From Pempheris klunzingeri (taxonomy: Eukaryota; Chordata; Actinopteri; Acropomatiformes; Pempheridae): DNA of 64,000 nt. The notes under the pieces are model-generated. The model made no database searches and was not told the origin of the DNA. It worked only from the letters and a program-made list of their open reading frames with translations. Positions 54,910-64,000 of the stretch are shown here, one piece after another. The stretch is taken from assembly GCF_042242105.1 (NCBI RefSeq), contig NC_092027.1, forward strand, positions 14,795,721-14,859,720, in the 5' to 3' direction. Made by a program: the position numbers and the translations under genes. Numbering within the stretch: position 1 is the first letter of the stretch; the number at the start of each line of letters is the position of its first letter.

Positions 54910-56660
54910 AACAAGACGCACCTCTTCCCTCATTAGTCTTCAGGACTGGAAACTCATGAGAGATGAGATGTGCGCACGCCCGCTCTCTCCCTCTGGTGTG
55001 ATAGGAAAAGTTTGAGGCTCTTATTCATTCACTTATCAAATAGAAATAAAGAGGTTTGATCACAAAGCCCGTGTTACGCAGCGTAATAGCGCCACTGACT
55101 TATAATTTGCCTGTTTGAAAATTGTGATAATAATGCTTGTGTAATTGTATAGTGTCTTTTATAAACCAGTTACTCGGTCTTTATTCTTTAAATATAAGAA
55201 ATAGAAACATCTCTAGCAGGATTTTATTCGGAAACTTTCTGAACCAATATGTTTGACTTTATAGCGAAATCAAAATAATTAATACGAAACACTTTTTGTC
55301 ATCATTTGAGGAGAATCTGACCTATTTCGATCACCATCTCTCTCTGTATAGATGTTAAATAAAAGGGACAAACGTGAGTTGGCAACCTCCCTCAATCGGT
55401 CGAATCGTATTAAATAAAATGCACTTATTTTTCTTGTGAGTTGTGTTTTCGTTGAGTTTCGTCTTGAACGCCCGATAACCTTAACGGTCCACGCGTGGCA
55501 TCGGGCCACATGACTGACTTATCTGCTCAGTTCGTCCAGTCCAGCTGTGTCACGGTCAGACGGCTGCTCAGACTTCACCTCCGGCCTGGTTGCGCCACAA
55601 CCGCGCGCGTAAAAGCAGAAGGGTGGCCCTGCGCGTGTGATGCGCTGCAGAGTGCTGGTGGTTTTCAACACAAGTGCAACATGTGACGGGCGTCGCTGTC
55701 ACCTCGGCTCTCCTGCTGTCACAAGGACAGTTTGGAAACGGCAACACGGGGACGAAGAACGTTGCAGATATTTTTGCAACGCACAAAGAAGAAGAAAAAA
55801 GTCACAATCAGTAATAAGTAACCAATTAACGCAGAGTGCTGTGGATGCTGTGGAGATGGATTAAAGCAGTTATCTCATGCTGACTCACAGCATTAAATCA
55901 AATAAGAAACAAAAGATAAAGAGAAGGATTTTTAAACACCGTGGGGAATGAATTTTAATGCATTCACTCATCAGCTGCTTAATAAGATAAATGTATGTAA
56001 TAATATGATCAATAGATCTGAAAACTAAAGTAACGCAATGGAATTCATCCATATTCATTGAGAAAAAAGCTACAATGATAAAGCTGGTTATTCACAACCG
56101 AAGGCGATGATGATGGTTTGTCTCTCGGGCTCAGTGATTATAGATCACCATAATCCGTTTGGATGATTTCGGTCCAGCTGTTAGGGAATCAAATCCGTCA
56201 AAGAGCTGTAAAATCATACTTTTTTCATCAGACCGCGGTGTAAAGATCTAACAGACTTTGTTGTTGGCATTTCACTGACATTTGTGTCCCATTAAAAGCT
56301 GGTTAAGTCCGTCAGACTGTAACAAAATGCGCAAGTTGCTCAGCATGTGACCGCATGTTATCAGTGTAATATTGGTGACAGCTCAGTCTACTGGATGTAT
56401 GAAGCAAAACATCAAATATTGAGCTCATTACATCTCCATGACAACTCCATCCAACGATGAGAGCCACGGGATGCGGCCGAAAGCTCCAGAAGAAATCTAG
56501 TAGGTGGATCCTGAGTTTTCTTTCTTTTCTTTTCTTTTTTTTGGAAAAAAAGGGGAAAAAAACGATGCCAGGAAACATCAATGCTGCTCATCTTCCGGTA
56601 GAGGGCAGCACCAATCCGCAGCTTCTCATGTTGTAAAGCTGGAAGAAGAAAGTACAGTAT
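54910..56660. other. 5' flank of gpnmb, no gene recognised
   Basis: A GC-richer patch at about 55480-55760 with several CpGs and ORFs on both strands, but no family resemblance or splice context. A second CACATGA-type E-box is at about 55507. Confidence 0.4.
56595..56610 (+). promoter_or_regulatory. CTCF-like motif between gpnmb and galnt15
   Basis: CCGGTAGAGGGCAGCA matches the CTCF core with one deviation. Its orientation is opposite to that of the gpnmb intron 8 site. Confidence 0.45.

Positions 56661-56699
<39 letters not shown>
56661..56699. repeat. (CA)n microsatellite
   Basis: About 19 CA units. Confidence 0.95.
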
Positions 56700-56700
<1 letters not shown>

Positions 56701-56702
56701 CC

Positions 56703-56882
56703 TTGTATTTCGAAACTTGTGAGGACCTTTATGGACGTAATGCATTCCCCAGCTTACCCCTAACCTTAACCTAAACCTGAACCTAATTCTAACCTTAAAC
56801 TTAAAAGCAAGTCTTAACCCTCAAACAGCCCGTCAATGTTGTGAAGACAGATTTACTACTCAAATTGGTTCTCACACAGATA
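56703..56882. repeat. Dispersed fish repeat with telomere-like CTAACC runs
   Basis: GTGAGGACCTTTATGGACGT, AATGCATTCCCCAGCTTACC, degenerate CCTAACCTTAACC units, AAGTCTTAACCCTCAAACAG and TTGGTTCTCACACAGATA match a repeat seen very often in fish genomes. The CTAACC units are part of it and are not a true telomeric array. Confidence 0.6.
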
Positions 56883-57467
56883 ACTGAACAAGTGCGCGCA
56901 CACACTCTCTCTCTCACGCACACATTACTGAATATTACTTCCATAAAATTACAAAATAAAATTGGCAAAACATTACAAGACAACAATGACTTTAGCAATC
57001 TCTCTGCATATCCTGTGTAGCATATGTGTGGCTGCAGCTGAATATTTCTATGATAAATTCCTGAGTTGATTATCTCTTTGATTAATTCATCAGTCTTCTG
57101 GTCTATAATGTGTAATAATGTCAGAAATAGTGCAGAATATCCAGTTTGACATCTTCAAATATCTTGTTTTGTCTGGCCAGAACTCCAGAGCTCAAGGATG
57201 TTACACACTCCATTAACCATCTGCATTTTTCCTCAAAAAAGACTTTTACAATTAATATAGTGTCAGAACTGCTGCAGATTAACTTTGTCAGTCCACTTCC
57301 TGATTAATCAACCAATAGTTTTCTCTCTCTTACTGTCTTGTCTGTTTTTTATCCCAGACCGAAGGCTCCTGACATTCCTGGTTGCAAAACAGAAGTATGA
57401 ATGAAACAACATCCCAGAAATGCATTTTACAGCCAAAAAACACTTCTATCTCCCCTCCCCTCCCCTC

Positions 57468-57479
57468 TGTGTGTGTGTG

Positions 57480-57516
<37 letters not shown>
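57468..57516. repeat. (TG)n then (GA)n tract
   Basis: A short TG run followed by about 16 GA units, preceded by a pyrimidine-rich CCCCTCCCC stretch. Purine-pyrimidine asymmetry here could form triplex DNA. Confidence 0.9.
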
Positions 57517-57521
<5 letters not shown>

Positions 57522-57634
57522 GAGGATGCACGCGAATACTTGCCCTGCCTTCTCATTTACAGCTCTGGCTTCTCCTCTGATGGTGGAATGCAGACACATT
57601 CCCGACAATGTGGACTGGACTCCGGACCGTTACA

Positions 57635-57637
57635 GTG

Positions 57638-57682
<45 letters not shown>
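57635..57682. repeat. (GT)n microsatellite
   Basis: About 23 GT units with one interruption. Confidence 0.95.
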
Positions 57683-57699
57683 ACGTGTGTGTCCATGTT

Positions 57700-59711
57700 C
57701 TTTTGGTGTTTATGTGTGTGTGTCTGCAAATGTGCTGGCGGTGGAAACTTCAATTCACTGTGTGTTTTGGCTGCAGGATGGAACATATGGGAGTGTTCAC
57801 TGTGCAGCACTGGAAATACATGAAGCCTTTCTTTCCTTCTCAGTCTTCAGGCCCATAAACATATTCCCACAAGAACACAGGAGTCAGGAGCCGGTCACCT
57901 CTAACTCTCTCTCTGCCCCTCTCATCTTTCATGACTCTTTCATTTCCACCTTCCTTGCGACACCCTCATCTCATTGCTCTTCTTGCCCTCTGAAGTCCTC
58001 CTTTGCTCTTTGAACTTCTCATTCTGTCTCTCCAGGTGCCCCCCCCCCTCCTCCCTCTGCATACTGTAATCATAATCATCGGAAGCCTGTCTGCCCTGTC
58101 ATCCTGAGCAGAGGGCAGCTGAGTGTCTTTGTGGAATAATGGGGGGAAGGCAAGGAACTGCTAATCCCACCCACTCACTCAGACACAACCAGACAGTCAC
58201 CAGCACCACCACCACCGCGGGGAACTGGCCCCAGACTGCAGCCAAACTGGCTTCAAAGCTCTAATAGCTGCACTGCCAAGTTGCATGCAGTGACCTATCA
58301 CAGCTCCAGTCAGCCACAGTACAGAACAAAGCTTGTGGAGCAGGCTGACGCAGAAGGTCTTTGCTTCTGGTGATGTGGTGGAGAAAAGCTGGGTGCTGTT
58401 TGACCTCCTGTTGGCCATCAGAGTAAAGCAAACATCACCCTCGGAAAATGTCTTAGGTCTTTTTTTCCACTGAAATCCTCACATGCCATTTTCCCTTAAA
58501 CTTCTTTTTCATGATCTAACCTTGCTATGTAGGCTGTGCTGCGTTCATTTGCAGTGTGATACAGTGGGAAAACACAAAGGAGGACTATGCAATGTTTCCA
58601 CTCCTCAATAAAAAAAACAAACAAAAATCTCAGTTTGGGACTGACGGATGTCTTATTCTCCATTCAGTTGAAAACAGCAGGCTGGGCTGCCAAGATCTCC
58701 TCGGAGAACCGGGGAGATCGTGGCTGCGACCGCCCCGTTTCCCGGCACCGACAGACGGTCATGGGACTGTGAGGCCCGCCGCCAGCTGGCCGGAGAGAGC
58801 ATCTTTGATGTGTGACGCACCGGGGAGACGCCTGCATGCACCAAGCCGACTCTCACACTCAAACTGGAGGAAATATAAAAAATAAAAAACCCTAAAAAAA
58901 AACAGTCTCACTCATCTGCAATGTGAGTCTTTTTATAACTAACTAGTGTTTCTGGTGGGAAACGTACTGATTTTTTTTTAAATAGAAATATTGCCATACC
59001 CATTAAAAAACGCTTGCAGTAACTTTTCTCTGTTTGAGGAGTCTTTACAAGTCCAGACAGGAATATCGGCGCCATATGATATTAAAATTACAACCGAGTC
59101 TCACGGGCACCCAAATCCATAAACAGGCTTAACCTGCTCCAGTGATGCAACACTGAAAAACACTATAAAAGCAATAAGATGTCTCGAATCTGACCGTTTC
59201 AATACTCTGTCATTTTAGCTGTTTTCTCAATGAGGTTTTTTTTTTTTCCTTCTAATTGTGTGTTTGAATCCTTGTTATCGTCTGATCTGCTTTGAGAATC
59301 AGCTCACCGAACAGGTGTAGGAGCAGGTGAATGTATCAGGTGCGTCTTCAGGCCGTTATGTGTGGGCTCAAACTGACTCGGGCTTTAGGACCGCGGGATG
59401 AGCTGGATGAGAGGCGAAGTCTGCGCACCTCCACCATGTAGAGGTTGAGGGTCTGTCCTGAACCTGCCTAGTCTGTCTGACTTGTGTCCCGCGTCTTTGC
59501 GCTCCATGGATGCAGCGTTACGCGTCGGAGGGGTGATGGATCCATTTCTTTTTCTACTTTTTGGATAATCCCTAAAGAGTCTCATCACTTTGGCGAAATG
59601 TAATCGACTTCAGAGTTGAGTCAAAGTGCAAAAATGGGGAAGTCAAGACAGGACTGGGCGAGCTTCTGAGAGTCGGACCCCCCCCCCCTGCTCTCCTCTG
59701 CTCTCTTCATC
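57700..59711. other. 5' flank of galnt15
   Basis: No exon recognised. A CpG- and GC-rich island-like patch lies at about 58680-58860 and another at 59380-59560; either could hold the galnt15 transcription start. A C-run (about 59680-59690) directly precedes the coding exon. Confidence 0.4.
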
Positions 59712-61498
59712 ATGAGGCTGTGGGGCAGAGCCACATTTATCCGGAGGAGGATGCTCTGCCTCTGGTTGCTGCTCCTCGGGTTTGCCTTGGTTACTTTGGC
59801 GCTCTCGGACCTCTTTAACCGGGACTGGGGTCACAGTGATCAGAGGCCTGGCCCTCCCCAGCGGCCCGTGCAGCGGATTCCCAGTGCACCGGACCTGGAG
59901 ATCATATTGGACTCCCGGGACCCCGCATTAGAGCTCGGTGTCGATCTCGCACCGCTGAAATCTCTGCAAGAAGACCAGCTGTTATTCGTGCCATCGACGC
60001 AGGGCACCAAGAACCCTCCGCAGAGGAGGGGGAGCTATAAGGTGCTTCTGCCCGGAGCAGGTAAGGATGCCACCGCGTCTCCGACGCACGGAGAAATGGG
60101 GAAAGCAGTCCGGCTGCACTTGGAGGGCACCGAGAGGGACGTGGAGCTTGCTGCGGTGCAAAAGTACGGTTTCAACGAGGTGGTCAGCACGAGGATTTCG
60201 CTGCACCGCAGGCTGCCTGAGACGCGCCACCCCGAGTGAGTGCACGGCGCAGGAAAACTTTTGCGCCGAAATGACCCCACGTTGGGATCAAAACGCGTTC
60301 AAAGTTACTGAAGTTGACTCTTTGATGAATTTGTCACTCAACAGGTGTTTGGGGGAGAAGTACAGCGAGTCTCTGCCATCGGCCAGTGTTGTTATCTGTT
60401 TCCATGACGAGGCTTGGTCCACGCTCCTGCGCACTGTGCACAGCGTGCTGGATACTGCACCCAAACAGTATCTGCAGGAGGTTCTGCTGGTGGACGACCT
60501 GAGCCAGCATGGTGAGTCCATCCATCCATCCATCCATCCATCCACTTGACCTGTGCTGACCACGTGTTAGTGTTTCTGCCTCTTTCACTCCTCAGGTCAC
60601 CTGAAGAGTGTGCTCAGTGAGTATGTGACTCATCTGGATGGGGTGCGTTTGATTCGCAGCACCAAGCGACTGGGTGTTGGAGGGTGCCGTGCTCTGGGTG
60701 CTGCCAGGGCTGCAGGGGAGGTGCTGATGTTCATTGACTCCCACTGTGAGTGCCAAAAAGGCTGGCTGGAGCCACTGCTGGAGAGAGTGGCCCAGGACAG
60801 GTATTATTCACTGGAATCATCAACAAGAATAATAAACAGCAGTGCAAGGCTCTTGTTATTCCATTGCACGATTCCCCTATAACCACACTAATTGTAAATT
60901 ACTCTATTGGTTAAATGCAAGAAACAAGAAATGTAGCCAGAGTTTTGTAATGAAGAATAATTAGATCTACGGATAAACATTTGGTCTGAGAAAAAAAACC
61001 CAACCCAGCAGCTGTGCCCAAACTCTCTGTCTGCTTGTTTCTCTTCTGCTGTTTGACAGAACCACTTGAGAGAAGTGAGAAGATGGAGGGTTCAGAGTTA
61101 TCAGTTGTCCTTACTCATTAGTATGGCGTTGGATACATGTGCTGTGTGTGTATCCAAAGCTCGGCTCTCATGATTTGGCTCTAGTCTTGTGTCTCAGGCT
61201 GCCTGCGGCGTGGCTCTAATTAGACTAGGTAATTAGGCTGAACTCTCAGACCTGGAATCTGCAACCACTCAGCCACATGTTTGACCCTTCTCCCATTTCT
61301 TGCTCTCTTTCTTCCCCTTTTTATAATCTCTTCATTCCATTTCCTCTGAGCATCACATCACATGTGGCCTCATGGTAGAAATATTTCAAGTAACATATGT
61401 GAACCAGAACAGACACCAACAAACAACAGTGCGTGTCTCTAAGTTTGGCCTCTGTGACATGAGCCTGAAACGCACTCAAACAGGCATTTGTAAGTATG

Positions 61499-61533
<35 letters not shown>

Positions 61534-63933
61534 ATGGGGAAACATTTTTCCTTTTCTTAGAACTAATCTGATCTGGTCTTTGAATAATAAGTGAAAATGT
61601 AACCAAGGACGGCTGGCTGAGGATTTTAAATGTTCTTTGACTTAAATAAAGAAATCTTTGACTTACATCAGCACTACTTTGAACCACTCTACTAAATAAA
61701 TGTCAGTGAAAAAAGACAAATGTGAATGTTCAAATGCCTGTTGAGATGAACGCACTGTCTCTGTGCAGGACCAGAGTGGTGTCTCCTATCATGGATGTGA
61801 TAGACTGGCAGACCTTTCAGTACAATGCCACCCAGTGGCCAGTTAGGGGAGTGTTTGACTGGAGACTTGACTTTCATTGGGAATCAAACCCTCAGATGCA
61901 GGACAAGGGCCCAGACTCAGCTGTTCAACCTGTGAGGTGAGTTTACAGCTCCTGAGCTTAAAAAAGCACAGGTTTACTACACAACAGTGCATTTAATCTG
62001 ACATTTTATATTATCTTTGCAAATTTCCTCACCAGCCTACACAGTAAGGGGCCATTGTTCTGGGCTGTGTTCTGGGATCCGCTTGTCTCCGCTAACTGTG
62101 ACTGTAATACTCTGTAGTTTGTAATGTCTCTCTGCTCCAGTGACACGAAGACAAATCCCTGTGTTTGTTCTTGGCTGGTACAGTGATGTAAAGTGTGTCT
62201 GTGATAGGAGCCCAGCGCTAGGCGGTGGAGTTGTGGCCATCGACAAACACTTCTTCCAGAGTGTGGGAGCCTATGACCCAGGGATGCTGCTGTGGGGGGC
62301 AGAACAAATTGAGCTGTCAATCAGGGTAAAGCAAAAAAAAAAAGTCTTATTGCCAACTTCCCATCCAAATCCTCCAATTCACATGCTCACACAGGACACA
62401 GAGCTGACAGATTGATTTTGTTTTTCATCTTGACTTACGTAAGCTTTTCTTCAGTGATGCTTTAGCTGAGTGTTTCAGCTGCCTTCTGTCAGGAATGTTG
62501 TGCTGGGACATGATGTCTTTTGCACATGGAAATCTCAGATTGAATCGTGGTCTGCGAATGTCTGGGTCACTTGACACGCACACAAGTATGAGTGGAAAAC
62601 ATTTCTTGACCACTTGTTTTCCTATCATGACCGTTAGAATGCACACTGCTGAATTGTAGCATGTTTTATAAAAAACTTAAATGTAAAATGGTGCAGATTG
62701 TAGAACTAAGAATCAAGTATAATACTGCTTGTCATACTTTCTTAGAATATTATTTAAAAGAGAATCAAAACCCTGATAAAGCTTTCCCATTATCCCAGGT
62801 GTGGTCATGCGGAGGCTCCATGGAGGTGGTTCCCTGCTCCCGTGTAGCCCACCTCGACCGCCACCACCTGCCTTACCGCCTCCCAGACCAGGAGCAGCTT
62901 CAGAGGAACAAGATCCGGATCGCGGACACCTGGATGGATGCATACAGAAAGATCTTTTATAGGAGAGACACACTTGCTCATTTCATCAGGCAGGTGTGTA
63001 TGCTTAGTTGGTGAGTGTAGCAAATACTAAAAAAAAAAAAAAATCGAATACATAATTGTTCTTTCTTTTGTGCAGTCTGAGAGCCCTAACATAGCAGAGC
63101 GTCTGCGGCTAAAGAGGAGTCTGGGCTGTAGGAACTTTCACTGGTACCTGACAACAGTTTATCCACAACTTTACATCCCCCAGGACAGGCCTGCACTGTC
63201 AGGCGAGGTAGCGCACACAGACACATGCACACACATGCACACACACACACGCACACACGCACACAGGATTTATGCTACCCATTGTTGGACATGACAGACT
63301 GATGTGTCCCCTTTGTGCCTGTTTGAAGCTGTACAATGTCGGCACTGGCAGCTGTGCAGACTACCCCCGAGGGCAGGGACCGCAGGGTGGGGCCATGAAT
63401 GTGGCACCGTGCAGTGGGACAGGAAGCCAGGTAACCATGACAACAGTTATTGGAAGTCAAAGACAGACAGGTAACACACAGTGGCAAAGATGATCTCTCT
63501 TGTCATTGCAGCACTGCGATTTGAACTCTGAACTTGAAGTGCGGTGGGGTCCCATGGGTGCTTTGTGTTTGGACGCCAAGGGAGAGACGGTGGTCTTATC
63601 TCCGTGTCCCACACACCGGCCATCCACCAGCAGACTCCAGTGGAAGTTCATAAAGGCAAGGCAGAGAGGACAACTGAGTGAGTATATCTGATTAAATGCA
63701 TGTTATCACAGCCGGGCTAACTTAGCGTGTTTCCGTTTCAGCTGAGCGGTCAACTGGTTCACCAAGAGTCCCAGTTATGTCTGGAGGCTGTGAAGGAAGG
63801 AGGGTCCTCACAAAGCAGCCCCAGAGAAGTCAGCACCCACACAAACACAGGAAGTCTCTTCCTGCGCCCCTGCACCCATCACCCCAGACAGCAGTGGCAC
63901 TTTGAACAACTTGTAGCTCCTAAAGGTGCCTGA
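59712..63933 (+). CDS. galnt15: Polypeptide N-acetylgalactosaminyltransferase 15-like
   Basis: Ten exons join in frame to 648 aa (human GALNT15 is 639): 59712-60235, 60345-60511, 60596-60800, 61769-61936, 62208-62325, 62799-62993, 63076-63207, 63329-63430, 63512-63655, 63742-63933. A short basic cytoplasmic end and signal-anchor (about 14-32) place it in the Golgi. The stem shares LKSLQEDQLLFV and RRGSYKVL with GALNT15. The GT-A domain has ICFHDEAWSTLLRTVHSVLD, metal-binding DSH (278-280), WGAEQIE (384-390) and H412; a ricin-type lectin domain ends LFLRPC and RQQWHFEQL. The enzyme family starts mucin-type O-glycosylation by adding GalNAc to Ser/Thr. Odd points: the usual IRARM segment reads GGCRA (259-263), and the last intron uses a GC donor. 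Orthology to GALNT15 is by stem and C-terminus. Confidence 0.9.
60518..60544. repeat. (CATC)n repeat in galnt15 intron 2
   Basis: Six to seven CATC units starting within a few bases of the intron donor, in an intron of only 84 bases. Confidence 0.9.
61501..61531. repeat. (CA)n microsatellite in galnt15 intron 3
   Basis: About 15 CA units. Confidence 0.95.
63214..63265. repeat. Interrupted (CA)n in galnt15 intron 7
   Basis: CA units with ATG and CG interruptions, starting a few bases after the exon 7 donor. Confidence 0.85.
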
Positions 63934-64000
63934 TACACAAAGCACAGCAAAGGATTAACGGATTTGCAAGATGTGAATCAGAGGCAAATATTATCATAGT

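Noticed and set aside
55495-55864. Overlapping ORFs on both strands in a GC-rich patch
   Set aside because: No homology recognised and no splice context; more likely CpG-rich flank.
56759-56825. Interstitial telomere array (CTAACC-like units)
   Set aside because: Units are irregular and match a common dispersed fish repeat instead.
57420-58013. 197-codon ORF rich in Arg-Glu and Cys-Val
   Set aside because: It runs through GA and GT repeats; the remainder has no family resemblance.

Overview
This window is nuclear genomic DNA of a bony fish, most likely an acanthomorph (spiny-rayed) teleost. It has multi-exon vertebrate genes with GT-AG introns, abundant (CA)n and (GATA)n microsatellites, and repeat tails typical of fish genomes. 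The proteins it encodes are clear orthologues of vertebrate families. There are no bacterial, viral or plasmid genes.

Layout from left to right: fam221a (minus strand, coding exons 1514-2703 plus a possible terminal exon at 341-499); a promoter with a ZNF143/THAP11-type motif and an unassigned ORF region (3798-4460); ccdc126 (plus, 6727-7341); a Tc1-like mobile element (9159-9861); tra2a (plus, 10228-15850) with a recognisable poison exon at 11516-11837; about 8.5 kb of repeat-containing sequence with no recognised gene; igf2bp3 (plus, 24362-43047, followed by an approximately 3 kb 3' UTR); a second, inverted copy of the Tc1-like element (46401-47099); gpnmb (minus, 47910-54702); about 5 kb of gene-free, microsatellite-rich DNA; and a galnt15-type polypeptide GalNAc-transferase (plus, 59712-63933).

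The block matches human chromosome 7p15 (GPNMB, IGF2BP3, TRA2A, CCDC126, FAM221A), with three differences: ccdc126 is flipped relative to its neighbours, malsu1 is not found between igf2bp3 and gpnmb, and galnt15 (chromosome 3 in human) lies beside gpnmb. I assembled the main gene models by hand from splice sites. Reading frames close exactly for tra2a (283 aa), igf2bp3 (605 aa, or 582 aa without a probable cassette exon), gpnmb (617 aa), galnt15 (648 aa) and ccdc126 (162 aa).

The neighbours do not form a single pathway. tra2a and igf2bp3 are RNA-binding regulators of splicing and of mRNA fate. ccdc126 and galnt15 are Golgi or secretory-pathway proteins. gpnmb is a melanosome/lysosome glycoprotein. 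fam221a is poorly characterised. The most interesting signals are regulatory: the tra2a poison exon, an in-frame candidate cassette exon in tra2a, a candidate cassette exon beside a NAGNAG acceptor in igf2bp3, several let-7 seed sites in the igf2bp3 3' UTR, a GC-AG intron in galnt15 with a competing GT donor, and a pair of inverted Tc1-like elements that bracket tra2a and igf2bp3. I did not find evidence for a wholly new biological system.
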